The position numbers were made by a program, and so were the translations under genes. Under the pieces are notes generated by a model, which saw nothing but the letters and a program-made list of their open reading frames with translations, searched no databases and was not told where the DNA came from. From JAOPZW01 sp963803375 (lineage in GTDB: Bacteria > Actinomycetota > Thermoleophilia > Solirubrobacterales > Solirubrobacteraceae), in NCBI GenBank assembly GCA_963803375.1, contig CAWDMB010000009.1:62001-126000 (forward strand): 64,000 nt of DNA, given 5' to 3'. Positions 28,136-36,443 of the stretch are shown piece by piece (the stretch's first letter is position 1; every line of letters starts with the position of its first letter).

Positions 28136-29208
28136 ACCGGTTCGCCCCCCTGCGGGGGCGATGACTCGGGCGTGACCGCGAACCCCAGCTGCGCGACGAG
28201 TGCGCTCGCGCGGGCCGCCTGACCGTCGGCCACCCACAGCGTCATCTCGCCGCGCGAGCCGTCCGGCGAGGGACTGAGCGCCATGTCGGTGATGTTGACG
28301 CCCGCGCGCCCGAGCGTGAGCGCGATCTCGGCGATGACGCCGGGGCGGTTGGGCACGGCGACGCGCAGGGCGCGCACGGGCCCGCCGACGAGGCCGGCCT
28401 CGAGCAGCGCACGGCGCTCGGCGGCCGCGGCCACCTGCCAGGACTCGAGGTCGTCGCCGGCGCGCAGGGCGTCGCGCACGGTGGCCAGGCGGCCGACCAC
28501 GTCGTCGAGCTCGTCGGCGAGCGCGGCGGCGTTGGCCCGGTAGATCTGCGCCCACAGCGCCGGGTGCGCGCCGGCGACGCGCGTCGCGTCGCGGAAGCTC
28601 GGGCCGGTCGCGGGCGGCGTCTGGCCGCCGAGCGCGCCGGCGGCCTGGGCCACGAGCACGTTGGCGAGCACGTGCGGCAGGTGCGAGACGGCGGCCATGA
28701 CGCGGTCGTGGGTCTCGGCGTCCAGGGCGGCGGGGCGCGCGCCGACGCCGGTGAGCAGGCGGTGCAGGCGCTCCAGCAGGACGCCGCTCGTGCTTGCGGT
28801 CGGCGTGAGGTACCACGTGGCGCCGTCGAAGAGGTCCGCCCGGGCGTGCTCGACGCCGTGTGCCTCTGAGCCCGCGAGCGGATGGCCGCCGACGAACCGC
28901 GGGTCGTCGACGGCGGCGACGACGGTGCGCTTCGTCGAGCCGACGTCCGTCACGACGCAGTCCTCGCCGGCCGCGCGCAGGACGGCGTCGACCGTGCCGG
29001 GCACGGCGCGCAGCGGGACGGCCACGAACGCCGCCTCGGCGCCCTCGAGCGCCTCCGCGAGGTCGTCGTGGGCCGAGTCGATCGCGCCGGCCGCGAGCGC
29101 CTCCGCCGCCCGCGGCTCGACGCCGCGGACGCTGGCGCCGAGCCGGTGGCGGGCGGCCAGGCCGATCGACCCGCCGAGGAGCCCGACCCCGACGACCGCC
29201 AGCCTCAA
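28132..29208 (-). CDS. tyrA: Prephenate dehydrogenase with C-terminal ACT domain
   Basis: Oxidatively decarboxylates prephenate to 4-hydroxyphenylpyruvate for tyrosine. The 358-residue protein starts with the NAD fold VVGVGLLGGSIG. GSEAHGVEHA and the catalytic-region VSHLPHVLAN follow, and an ACT domain from about residue 280 (RVAVPNRPGVIAEIALTLGRAGVNI) probably senses tyrosine. It starts with TTG overlapping the DAHP synthase stop (TTGA). Confidence 0.92.
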   Translation of the reverse strand: MRLAVVGVGLLGGSIGLAARHRLGASVRGVEPRAAEALAAGAIDSAHDDLAEALEGAEAAFVAVPLRAVPGTVDAVLRAAGEDCVVTDVGSTKRTVVAAVDDPRFVGGHPLAGSEAHGVEHARADLFDGATWYLTPTASTSGVLLERLHRLLTGVGARPAALDAETHDRVMAAVSHLPHVLANVLVAQAAGALGGQTPPATGPSFRDATRVAGAHPALWAQIYRANAAALADELDDVVGRLATVRDALRAGDDLESWQVAAAAERRALLEAGLVGGPVRALRVAVPNRPGVIAEIALTLGRAGVNITDMALSPSPDGSRGEMTLWVADGQAARASALVAQLGFAVTPESSPPQGGEPV

Positions 29209-30239
29209 GCGGCGGCGGCGGTGAAGGCGAGCTTGCCGGCGACGGCGGCGGCCGCCTCGACGCGCTGCGCGTAGGCGGCGAAGCGCTCGGCGCGCAGCGC
29301 CTGGGGCCCGTCGCAGATCGCCTCCTCGGGCGCCGGGTGGACCTCGACGATGATGCCGTCCGCGCCGGCCGCCGCGGCGGCGAGGCTCAGCGGCTCGACG
29401 AGATCGCGCCGCCCGGTGGCGTGGCTGGGGTCGACGACGACCGGCAGGTGGCTGAGCTCCTTGAGCACGGGCACCGCGGTCAGGTCGAGCGTGAAGCGGT
29501 AGGCGGTCTCGAAGGTCCGGATCCCGCGCTCGCAGAGCATGACCGCCTCGTTGCCCTCCTTGAGGACGTACTCGGCGGCCATGAGCAGCTCCTCGAGCGT
29601 CGCGCTGAGCCCGCGCTTCAGCAGCGCCGGGCGGCCCGAACGGCCGATCTCGGCCAGCAGCGGGTAGTTCTGCATGTTGCGGGCGCCGACCTGGAGAACG
29701 TCGGCCACCTCGAGCACGGCCTCGAGGTCGCGCGCGTCCATGAGCTCGGTGACGATCGGGAGGCCGGTCTGCGCCTTGGCCTCCGCCAGCAGCCGCAGCC
29801 CCTCCTGGCCGAGGCCCTGGAAGGCGTACGGGCTCGTACGCGGCTTGTAGGCGCCGCCGCGGAGCATCGAGGCGCCGCCGGCCGCGACGACCTGCGCGGT
29901 CGTGAGCGTCTGGTCGCGCGACTCGACGGTGCAGGGGCCCGCGATCAGCGCGAAGTGCTCGCCGCCGATCCGGCGCCCGCCGATGTCGAGGACGGTGCGC
30001 TCGCCGTGCTTGATCTGCGCCGAGGCGAGCTTGTACGGCTTGAGGATCGGCACGACGCGATCGACGCCGTCGGCCCCGTCGAGCTCGAGGCGGGCGACGT
30101 GCTCGCGGTCGCCGACCGCGCCGATGACGGTCACCTCCTCGCCGCGACTGGGGTGCGCTCGCGCGCCCACGGACTCGATCCGCTCGATGACGGCCGCCAC
30201 GTCGTCCGCGGTGGCCGTCTGCTTCATCACGATCATCAT
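29205..30239 (-). CDS. aroF: 3-deoxy-7-phosphoheptulonate (DAHP) synthase, type I-beta
   Basis: First committed enzyme of aromatic synthesis. The 344-residue protein has an N-terminal ferredoxin-like regulatory domain (about 1-70, MIVMKQTATADDV). The TIM barrel follows, with LIAGPCTVES (metal Cys), GGAYKPRTSPYAFQG, LKRG and VVDPSHATG. This is the form found in Thermotoga and Bacillus, where the extra domain gives feedback control. The ATG at 30239 is preceded by GAAAGG. About 200 bases upstream is an aromatic-rich leader peptide and a strong hairpin, pointing to attenuation. Confidence 0.94.
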   Translation of the reverse strand: MMIVMKQTATADDVAAVIERIESVGARAHPSRGEEVTVIGAVGDREHVARLELDGADGVDRVVPILKPYKLASAQIKHGERTVLDIGGRRIGGEHFALIAGPCTVESRDQTLTTAQVVAAGGASMLRGGAYKPRTSPYAFQGLGQEGLRLLAEAKAQTGLPIVTELMDARDLEAVLEVADVLQVGARNMQNYPLLAEIGRSGRPALLKRGLSATLEELLMAAEYVLKEGNEAVMLCERGIRTFETAYRFTLDLTAVPVLKELSHLPVVVDPSHATGRRDLVEPLSLAAAAAGADGIIVEVHPAPEEAICDGPQALRAERFAAYAQRVEAAAAVAGKLAFTAAAA

Positions 30240-30262
30240 GGTCTTCGAGTGCCTTTCAGGGA

Positions 30263-30376
30263 TCCGCCTGGAGAGGGTACGAGGGAAGGTCCTGCAACGG
30301 CGCTCGGCCGCGGGGGCCGTCGAAGGCGCCCGCGTCCGCGCGGGCGGCCGAGCGCCTAGCGAAATCGCCAGGCGGA
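30263..30376 (-). promoter_or_regulatory. Candidate attenuator of the aromatic operon
   Basis: On the RNA, a perfect 13-bp stem (arms 30344-30356 and 30299-30311, GGCGCTCGGCCGC) begins at the last base of the leader-peptide stop codon. A second perfect 9-bp pairing joins the leader Ser-Ala-Trp codons (30368-30376) to 30263-30271, about 25 bases before the DAHP synthase start. There is no T-tract, so control could be of termination or of translation initiation. The rest of the 306-base gap between hisC and aroF holds only the leader ORF. Confidence 0.6.
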
Positions 30377-30445
30377 GGCGTAGGCGTAGCGCGACAGCGC
30401 GGCGGAGGCCACGGCGGCGAAGGCGCTGTCGGGGCGTGAGGCCAT
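30356..30445 (-). CDS. Aromatic leader peptide (29 residues)
   Basis: ATG at 30443-30445, TAG at 30356-30358. Four of the last ten residues are aromatic: RYAYASAWRFR at the C-terminus contains Tyr20, Tyr22, Trp26 and Phe28. This is far more than expected for GC-rich chance sequence, and the peptide lies directly before a hairpin and a DAHP synthase gene. The likely role is ribosome stalling when charged Tyr, Trp or Phe tRNA is scarce. A weak -10-like CAAGAT lies 11 bases before the ATG, so the leader may itself be leaderless. Confidence 0.62.
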   Translation of the reverse strand: MASRPDSAFAAVASAALSRYAYASAWRFR

Positions 30446-30545
30446 GTCGGCAACGGATCTTGCCACAACGGCGCGCGCGTGCCCAGCGCCGGCGGGTGGT
30501 CGTTCGCCGGTCACATCGACGCCGATCGACGGTTCGGGCGAGGCG

Positions 30546-31643
30546 TCAGAGCAGCGCGCCCAGCTCGCGCAGGAAGCGCGCGTTCTGCTCGGGCGTGCCA
30601 TAGGTCACGCGCAGCGCGCCCGGCTGGCCCAGCGCGGCGCCGGCGCGGACGAGGACGCCGCGGTCGCTCAACCCCGCGGCGACGCGGGCCTCCTGCTCGG
30701 CCGGGTCCTGGTCGTAGGGCGTCGGAAGCTCGAACCAGCAGAAGTTCGCCTGCGACTCGGCGGGCTCGATCCCGAGCTCGCGCAGGCCGTCCTCGAGGTC
30801 GATCCTGGCCACCACCGCGCGCTCGACGCGCTCGGTCACCGCGTCCTGGTGGCGCAGGGCCTCCACCGCCCCGGCCTGCGCGACCGCGTTGCAGAAGAAC
30901 GGCTGGCGGACCTGGTTGACCGCCGTGACGAAATCCTCCGAGCCGCACAGGCCGAAGCCGACGCGCGCGCCGCAGAGCCCGTGGACCTTCGAGAACGTCC
31001 GCAGCAGCACGAGGTTCGGGTGGGCGTCGAGCAGGTCGATCGAGGCGTCCGGGTCCTCGAGCGTGGAGAACTCGCAATAGGCCTCGTCGAGGATGACCGC
31101 CACGTGGCGCGGCATGCCTTCGAGGAAGGCCGCGATCCGGGTGAGCGGGAGCGCCGTCGAGGTCGGGTTGTTCGGGTTGCAGACGATGACCAGGCGCGTC
31201 GCCGCGGTCACCTCGGCGGCCATGGCCTCGAGATCGTGCTCGGCCCGGTCGTTGAGCGCCACCGTGATCGCCCTCGCCCCCGAGGCGGCCGCGACGTGCG
31301 GGTACACGGAGAACGACGGCCACGCGTAGACGACCTCGGCGCCCGGCTCGAGCAGCGCCTCGCCCGCGGCCAGGAGGATGTCGCACGAGCCGTTGCCGAT
31401 CGCGATCCGCGCCGGCGGGACCCCGTAGCGGTCGCCGAGGGCGCGGCGCAGCGCGGCGTTCGTCGGGTCCGGGTAGCGGTTGAGGCCGCGCAGGGCGCGG
31501 GTCATCGCCTCGACGACGGCGGGCAGCGGCGGGTCGGGCGACTCGTTGGAGGCCAGCAGCGCGACGTCCTCGGGCAGGGCGTAGCCCGAGGCCGCCGGGT
31601 AGACGGGGATGCGCCGGACGCGCTCGGAGAACTCGAGGGCCAC
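30546..31643 (-). CDS. hisC: Histidinol-phosphate/aromatic aminotransferase
   Basis: A 365-residue fold-type I PLP aminotransferase. It starts with the family LLASNESPDPPLPAV and has NPNNPT, LDEAYCEF and the PLP lysine in RTFSKVHGLCGARVGF. Sequence places it in the HisC family. Its position between chorismate mutase and DAHP synthase, not in a his operon, suggests it also or mainly transaminates phenylpyruvate and hydroxyphenylpyruvate. GTG at 31641-31643, 12 bases after the aroH stop. Confidence 0.88.
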   Translation of the reverse strand: MALEFSERVRRIPVYPAASGYALPEDVALLASNESPDPPLPAVVEAMTRALRGLNRYPDPTNAALRRALGDRYGVPPARIAIGNGSCDILLAAGEALLEPGAEVVYAWPSFSVYPHVAAASGARAITVALNDRAEHDLEAMAAEVTAATRLVIVCNPNNPTSTALPLTRIAAFLEGMPRHVAVILDEAYCEFSTLEDPDASIDLLDAHPNLVLLRTFSKVHGLCGARVGFGLCGSEDFVTAVNQVRQPFFCNAVAQAGAVEALRHQDAVTERVERAVVARIDLEDGLRELGIEPAESQANFCWFELPTPYDQDPAEQEARVAAGLSDRGVLVRAGAALGQPGALRVTYGTPEQNARFLRELGALL

Positions 31644-31655
31644 CAGCGGATTCTC

Positions 31656-32021
31656 TCACTGCGCCGCGTCGAGGTCCGAGCGCAGCGCCTGCGCGGCGCC
31701 GAGATAGACGTGGCGAGGGCGGTGCTCGTCGCCGGCGTGGAAGTGGATGAGCACGCGGATGACCGACGACAGCGCGCCCGGCTTGGCGATCTCGCGCGCG
31801 CACAGCAGCGGCACGCGCTCGAAGCCGAGGTTGCGGGCGGCGAGCGCGGGGAACTCGGCGTCGAGGTCGTCGGTGGCGGTGAAGATGCAACTCACGACGT
31901 CCGCGGGCGCGATCGCGTTGCGCTTCATGATCTCGTGCATGAGCGCCTCGGTGGCGGCGACGATGCTGGCGGCGTCGTTGCGCTCGACGGACGTGGCGCC
32001 GCGCAGGGCGAAGAGGCGCAT
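31656..32021 (-). CDS. aroH: Chorismate mutase, AroH class
   Basis: Converts chorismate to prephenate. The 121-residue protein starts RLFALRGATSVERNDAASI, the AroH trimeric barrel signature. It also has the active-site regions VSCIFTATDDLDAEFPA, VPLLCAREI and RVLIHFH. It opens the aromatic gene block, with hisC 12 bases downstream. The ATG at 32019-32021 gives the family's usual length. Upstream, CATGAT nine bases before the ATG is a weak -10 candidate. Confidence 0.94.
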   Translation of the reverse strand: MRLFALRGATSVERNDAASIVAATEALMHEIMKRNAIAPADVVSCIFTATDDLDAEFPALAARNLGFERVPLLCAREIAKPGALSSVIRVLIHFHAGDEHRPRHVYLGAAQALRSDLDAAQ

Positions 32022-32168
32022 CGGCGCGCCATCATGCCAACGATGCTCGCCGACCGGCGCCGGGGCCCTCGTCACGGGCGACGCGGACGCCGATCGGCGC
32101 CCGGCTGGCCGAGCACCGACCCTCGCTCGGCCGCGACCGTCCCAGGAATGCTTGCGGACGCAACGATC

Positions 32169-32876
32169 CTAGTCCTCGCGGGCCGCCGCACGCAGGCGCT
32201 CGACCTCGACCGGGCGCAATCGCCGATGCGCGCCCTCGGGCAGGTCGCCGAGCGCGAGCGGCCCGAAGGCCACGCGGTCGAGCGCGCGGACCGGATGCCC
32301 GACGGCCGCGCACATCCGCCGCACCTGGCGCTTGCGGCCCTCGCGCAGCTCGAGCTCGAGCTCGTGCGGGCCGAGCAGGCGGACCCGGGCGGGGGCCGTG
32401 CGCCCGTCCTCGAGCTCGACCCCGTCGCGCAGCGCCCGCAGCGCCCGCTCGCCGACCGCGTCGCCGGCGACGAGCGCGCGGTACGTCTTGGGCACCTCGA
32501 AGCGCGGGTGCGTGAGACGGTGGGCGAGCTCGCCGTCGTCGGTGAGGAGGATCAGTCCGGTCGTGTCGGCGTCGAGGCGGCCGACCGGGTAGAGGCGCCC
32601 GGGCACGTCGGCGACGAGGTCGACCACCGTCGGGCGGCCGTGCGGATCGCGCGCGGTGGAGACGACGCCGGCGGGCTTGTGCAGGACGACGACGACCTGG
32701 TGGGCCGAGATGACGACCGGGCGACCGTCGACGGCGACGACCTCGGCGGCGCCGACGTCGCGCGCGGGATCGGTGATCGTGGCGCCGTCGACCGTCACGC
32801 GCCCGGCCGCGACGAGCGCCTCCGCGCCCCGGCGCGAGGAGACGCCCGCGTGGGCCAGGTGCTTCGCCAGGCGCAT
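32169..32876 (-). CDS. rRNA pseudouridine synthase, RsuA/RluB family
   Basis: A 235-residue protein with an N-terminal S4 RNA-binding domain (MRLAKHLAHAGVSSRRGAEAL), then the catalytic domain with LYPVGRLDADTTGLILLTDDG, whose Asp is the nucleophile, and REGRKRQVRRMC. It modifies a uridine of 16S or 23S rRNA; RluB is the more common actinobacterial type near scpAB. ATG at 32876 has a -10 box seven bases upstream. Confidence 0.92.
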   Translation of the reverse strand: MRLAKHLAHAGVSSRRGAEALVAAGRVTVDGATITDPARDVGAAEVVAVDGRPVVISAHQVVVVLHKPAGVVSTARDPHGRPTVVDLVADVPGRLYPVGRLDADTTGLILLTDDGELAHRLTHPRFEVPKTYRALVAGDAVGERALRALRDGVELEDGRTAPARVRLLGPHELELELREGRKRQVRRMCAAVGHPVRALDRVAFGPLALGDLPEGAHRRLRPVEVERLRAAARED

Positions 32877-32883
32877 GGAGGCG

Positions 32884-32889
32884 AAGCTA
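32884..32889 (-). promoter_or_regulatory. -10 box of the pseudouridine synthase gene
   Basis: TAGCTT, 7 nt before the ATG at 32876; fits the leaderless pattern of the window. Confidence 0.4.
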
Positions 32890-32948
32890 CCGTCAAACGA
32901 CCGCCACGAGCAGGCGCGCGAAGGCGTGACGCTCGCAGACGCTGAGGG

Positions 32949-33521
32949 TCAGGACGCCATCCGCGCCTCGCCGGCGCGCAGCAGGCGCTCGCGCAGCTCG
33001 GCCTCCTCGCCGGGCGCCGGATCCCAGGCCGAGGGGTCGGGCAGGTCGTCGACGGTCCGCAGGCCGAAGAGCTTGAGGAAGCGCGGCGTCGTGCGCAGGA
33101 GCACGGCGCCGAACTGCGAGCGCCCGGCCTCCTCGACGAGCCCGCGCTCGAGCAGCGTGCCCGCGGCCGACTCGGCGCCGACGCCGCGAATGCGGGTGAT
33201 CTCGGGGCGCGTGACGGGCTGCAGGTAGGCCACGATCGCGAGCGTCTCGGCCTGGGCGGGCGTCAGCGGCGGCGTGCGCGGCCGCGCGAGCAGGCGCCGG
33301 GCGGCCTCCTCGGCCTCAGGCGCGGAGGCCAGCGTGAAGCCGCCGGCGAGCTCGCGCAGCACGATGCCCCGGCTTCCGGGCGCACACGCGGCCGCGAGCT
33401 CGGCCAGGGCCTCGGCGACCTCGGCGTCGCTCGAGCCCGTGGCCTCGGCCAGCGCGTCCGCGGGCACGGGGTCCGGCGACAGGAACAGCAGCGCCTCGAG
33501 CGTGCGGGTGAGCGGGTGCAC
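32949..33521 (-). CDS. scpB: Segregation and condensation protein B
   Basis: A 190-residue subunit of the SMC-ScpAB condensin, made of two winged-helix domains. Family landmarks are LEALLFLSPDPV at the N-terminus and ETLAIVAYLQPVTRPEITRIRGV...GTLLERGLVEE. GTG at 33519-33521 lies two bases after the scpA stop; no better start exists, since the upstream frame is a shadow of scpA. It works with scpA in chromosome compaction and segregation. Confidence 0.94.
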   Translation of the reverse strand: MHPLTRTLEALLFLSPDPVPADALAEATGSSDAEVAEALAELAAACAPGSRGIVLRELAGGFTLASAPEAEEAARRLLARPRTPPLTPAQAETLAIVAYLQPVTRPEITRIRGVGAESAAGTLLERGLVEEAGRSQFGAVLLRTTPRFLKLFGLRTVDDLPDPSAWDPAPGEEAELRERLLRAGEARMAS

Positions 33522-33523
33522 GC

Positions 33524-34273
33524 TCAGCCCCCGAGCGCGGCGGCCGGCGCCGGGCCCACCACGATCGCGATCTCGCCGAACGGCTCGGCCTGCGTCCACG
33601 TCGCCTCGCCCGCCTTGTAGAGCTCGAGCAGCGCGAAGAGCGTGACGGCGACCGTGACGCGGTCGGCGCCGCGCACGGCCTCGTCGAACGAGCACGCGCC
33701 GCGCCGCAGCAGCCCGCGCAGATGCGCCAGGCGCTCGGCGACCGTCACGCGCGCGGGGCCGAGGTGGTCGAGCTGCAGCGGCGGCGGGTGGCGCAGCAGG
33801 CTCCCCAGCGCGGCGCCCAGCTGCGCGAGATCGTAGGCGCCGGCGGCGTCGTCGTCGGTGACGCGACGCAGGAAGGCCGGCGGCGGGACTGCCCGGAACC
33901 GATGGCCGTCCTCGGCTGCCAGGCGGCCCGCGAGGTGCTCGGCCGCGGCGCGGTAGCGACGGGCCTCGAGCATCCGCGCGAGCAGCTCCTCGGCCGCCTC
34001 CCCCGGCTCGAGCTCGAATGGCTCGTGCTTTTCTCCACGCGGGAGCATGAGCCGCGACTTGAGCTCGAGCAGCGCCGCGATCAGGACCAGGAACTCGGTC
34101 GCCGCCTCGAGGTCGAGCTCGTCCCGCGCCTCGAGCACGTCGAGGTAGGCGAGCACGACGTCGGCGAGCTCGATCTCGAGCAGGTCGACGTCCTCGCGCA
34201 GGACGAGCGTGAGCATGAGGTCGAAGGGCCCGGAGAACACCTCCAGGTCGAGCTCGAGGTCGGCGACCGTCAC
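33524..34273 (-). CDS. scpA: Segregation and condensation protein A
   Basis: The kleisin of the SMC complex, 249 residues. It starts with LEVFSGPFDLMLTLVLREDVDLLEIELADV and LELKSRLMLP, which bind the SMC neck, and ends with a winged-helix region (VTLFALLELYKAGE) that binds the SMC head. GTG start at 34273 is supported by a TACGGT -10 box nine bases upstream. It is coupled to scpB. Confidence 0.94.
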   Translation of the reverse strand: MTVADLELDLEVFSGPFDLMLTLVLREDVDLLEIELADVVLAYLDVLEARDELDLEAATEFLVLIAALLELKSRLMLPRGEKHEPFELEPGEAAEELLARMLEARRYRAAAEHLAGRLAAEDGHRFRAVPPPAFLRRVTDDDAAGAYDLAQLGAALGSLLRHPPPLQLDHLGPARVTVAERLAHLRGLLRRGACSFDEAVRGADRVTVAVTLFALLELYKAGEATWTQAEPFGEIAIVVGPAPAAALGG

Positions 34274-34282
34274 GGCCCGCGA

Positions 34283-34288
34283 ACCGTA
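34283..34288 (-). promoter_or_regulatory. scpA -10 box
   Basis: TACGGT, 9 nt before the scpA GTG, in the 48 bases between trpS and scpA. Confidence 0.45.
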
Positions 34289-34321
34289 GCGGCAGGGCCG
34301 GTCGGCGCCGGGCGCGGCCGC

Positions 34322-35317
34322 TCAGCCCGAGGGACCGACGCCCATCGCTCCGCGCACGTCGCGCAGCGTCTCGCCGGCCAACTCGCGCGCGCGCTCGGCG
34401 CCCCGCGCGAGCACCGCCTCGAGGCCCGCCTCGTCGCCGCGGAGCGCCGCGTAGCGCTCGCGCACCGGCGCGAGCATCGCGACGACGGCCGCCGCGGTCG
34501 CCGCCTTGAGGTCGCCGTACCCGCGGGCCGAGCGCAGCTCCTGCTCGACGGCCTCCGGCGCCACGCCGCGCGCGACGGCGAGGATCTCGATGAGGTTCGT
34601 CACCCCGGGCTTGTCCGGCGCGCGGACGATCTCGGTGCCCGAGTCGGTCACCGCGCGCCGCAGCTTGCGCTCGATGACCGCGGGATCGTCGAGCACGAGA
34701 ACCGTGCCCTCCGGCGCCCCGCCCGTGGTCGACATCTTGCGCGCCGGGTCCTGGAGGTCGGCGATCCGCGCGCCGATCGCGGGGATCCGGGCCTCGGGAA
34801 CGACGAGCACCTCCTCGCCGTAGCGCGCGTTCCAGCGTCGCGCGACGTCGCGCATGAGCTCGACGTGCTCGCGCTGGTCCTCCCCCACGGGCACCTCGTG
34901 GGCGCGGTAGGCGAGCACGTCCGCGGCCTGGAGGACCGGGTAGAAGAGCAGGCCGGCGGAGACGAGGTCGCGCTGGGCGAGCGACTTGTCGCGGAACTGG
35001 TGCATGCGGTTGAGCTCGCCGATCGCGGTCACCGAGGAGAGCAGCCAGCACAGCTCGGCGTGGTGGGCCACGTCGCCCTGGCGGAAGAGCAGGCAGCGCT
35101 CCGGGTCGAGGCCGGCGGCGAGCAGGATCGCCGTCGTGTCGTGGACGCGCTCGCGCAGCTCCGCGGGGTCATAGGGGACCGTGATCGCGTGCAGGTCGAC
35201 GATGCAGAAGATCGCCGGGTCGCCGCGATCCTGGGCGGCGACGTACTGGCGAATGGCGCCGATGAAGTTGCCCAGGTGCTTGCGCCCCGTGGGCTGGATG
35301 CCGGAGAAGATGCGCAC
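34322..35317 (-). CDS. trpS: Tryptophan--tRNA ligase
   Basis: A 331-residue class Ic synthetase. The N-terminal motif RIFSGIQPTGRKHLGNFIGAI holds the HxGN variant of HIGH. The Trp pocket region (GELNRMHQFRDK) and the KMSTT signature loop (RKMSTTGG) follow. GTG at 35315-35317 begins directly at the family N-terminus and has a TACGCT -10 box ten bases upstream. The longer upstream frame is not coding. No T-box leader is visible. Confidence 0.95.
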   Translation of the reverse strand: MRIFSGIQPTGRKHLGNFIGAIRQYVAAQDRGDPAIFCIVDLHAITVPYDPAELRERVHDTTAILLAAGLDPERCLLFRQGDVAHHAELCWLLSSVTAIGELNRMHQFRDKSLAQRDLVSAGLLFYPVLQAADVLAYRAHEVPVGEDQREHVELMRDVARRWNARYGEEVLVVPEARIPAIGARIADLQDPARKMSTTGGAPEGTVLVLDDPAVIERKLRRAVTDSGTEIVRAPDKPGVTNLIEILAVARGVAPEAVEQELRSARGYGDLKAATAAAVVAMLAPVRERYAALRGDEAGLEAVLARGAERARELAGETLRDVRGAMGVGPSG

Positions 35318-35327
35318 CGCGGCGGCG

Positions 35328-35333
35328 AGCGTA
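35328..35333 (-). promoter_or_regulatory. trpS -10 box
   Basis: TACGCT, 10 nt before the trpS GTG; leaderless arrangement. Confidence 0.45.
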
Positions 35334-35360
35334 GCGGGAGCGCCGCTCTGGCGGCCCCCG

Positions 35361-35386
35361 GGCGCCATCGGGGGGCGGATGGCGCC
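35361..35386 (-). terminator. Hairpin after the secreted-protein operon
   Basis: GGCGCCATC-8 nt-GATGGCGCC, a nine-base perfect stem about 100 bases past the stop at 35487 and before the trpS promoter. No T-tract. Confidence 0.4.
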
Positions 35387-35486
35387 GAGGGCCCCAGAAC
35401 GGCGGCTCCCGTGGCCCCGCCGGGGCCGTGGCCTGGCCGCGCGCTGAGCGTGCGAGCGTCCTTCGCTTGCCCCGCGCCGGAGCTCT

Positions 35487-36443
35487 CTAATCGCGCTCGC
35501 GCCGCGGCGGGCCTGCGCGCGGCGGTTCGCCCTGGCGCCGCCGCGCGGCGGCGAGCGCGGCCGACAGCCGCCGCTCGTCGGCGCCGATCTCGCGCGCGAT
35601 GCGCCGCACCGCGCGGTCGGCGTGCCTGCGCAGCGAGACCGCGAGCACCCGGTACTCGAAGGCCAGGCGGGCCAGAAGCGGCGCGACCCCCGCCGCGTCC
35701 TCGCCGGCGGGCGCGAGCGGACGCAGCGTGCGGAAGGCGGCGAGGTGCGCCCGTGAGAGCCGATCGGCTGCCGTCCCCGCGGCCCGTGGCGTGGAGGCGT
35801 GGGCCAGGGACGCCCGGTCCGCACCGCGACGGCGGTTGAGGCCCGCGAGGACCGCCGGGAGTCGCTCGCGCAGCGCGGCGTCCGGACCGAGCGCCAGCGC
35901 CGAGGCCCCGACGAGCCGCAGCCCGTCGAGGGCGCGCGCGCACCGGTCGACCGTGCCGGGCGAGCGCGCGCACGCGACGGTCGCCGTGCCCGCCGTGGTC
36001 GGGGCGACGTAGACGTCCACCGGCCGCGACGGCCCGAGGACGTCCGCGTAGTGCCACATGCGCAGCGCCCCGTGGCGCTCGACGCGCGGCTGCCCCGCGC
36101 CGCCGCCGTTCCCGCGGGCGAGCGCCGCCGGCAGCAGCGACGCGTTCGCGGGCGCGAGCTCGGCGATCGTCAGCTCGGCGCCGGAGGTGCGCAGCGAGGC
36201 CGCCGGCCCACCGTCGAGGCCGGGAACCGGCCGCGCGCTCGCCGTCGGCATCCAGCCGCTCTCGGCGACGAGCCGCACGTGCCCGGCGGTGACGACGGCG
36301 GGACGCGGCGGCGGCGGCCCGGGCTCGCCGCCGCCCCCGCCGAACGCGACGGCGAGCAGGACCCCGAGGACGGCGGCCGCGACCGGAACGGCGAGGAGCA
36401 GGACCGCCGACCGGCGGCGGATCGCGCTCGGGCTCATCGTCAC
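35487..36443 (-). CDS. Membrane-anchored extracytoplasmic protein, unknown function
   Basis: A 318-residue protein with a short basic N-terminus, one helix (about 12-33, LLLAVPVAAAVLGVLLAVAF), a Gly/Pro linker and an extracytoplasmic domain of unknown fold. The domain contains two Cys (CARSPGTVDRC) that could form a disulfide. The last third is Arg/Ala-rich and likely helical. I do not recognise it. GTG at 36443 shares GTGA with the previous gene; an ATG at 36437 is also possible. It is last in a three-gene envelope operon. Confidence 0.65.
   Translation of the reverse strand: MTMSPSAIRRRSAVLLLAVPVAAAVLGVLLAVAFGGGGGEPGPPPPRPAVVTAGHVRLVAESGWMPTASARPVPGLDGGPAASLRTSGAELTIAELAPANASLLPAALARGNGGGAGQPRVERHGALRMWHYADVLGPSRPVDVYVAPTTAGTATVACARSPGTVDRCARALDGLRLVGASALALGPDAALRERLPAVLAGLNRRRGADRASLAHASTPRAAGTAADRLSRAHLAAFRTLRPLAPAGEDAAGVAPLLARLAFEYRVLAVSLRRHADRAVRRIAREIGADERRLSAALAAARRRQGEPPRAGPPRRERD

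Noticed and set aside
32166..32171. TAGGAT as the aroH promoter
   Set aside because: It overlaps the stop codon of the preceding gene and lies about 145 bases from aroH; not distinguishable from chance.
35318..35486. Possible T-box leader before trpS
   Set aside because: No T-box (TGGNACC-like) or specifier stem was found; the -10 box ten bases before the GTG implies a leaderless mRNA.
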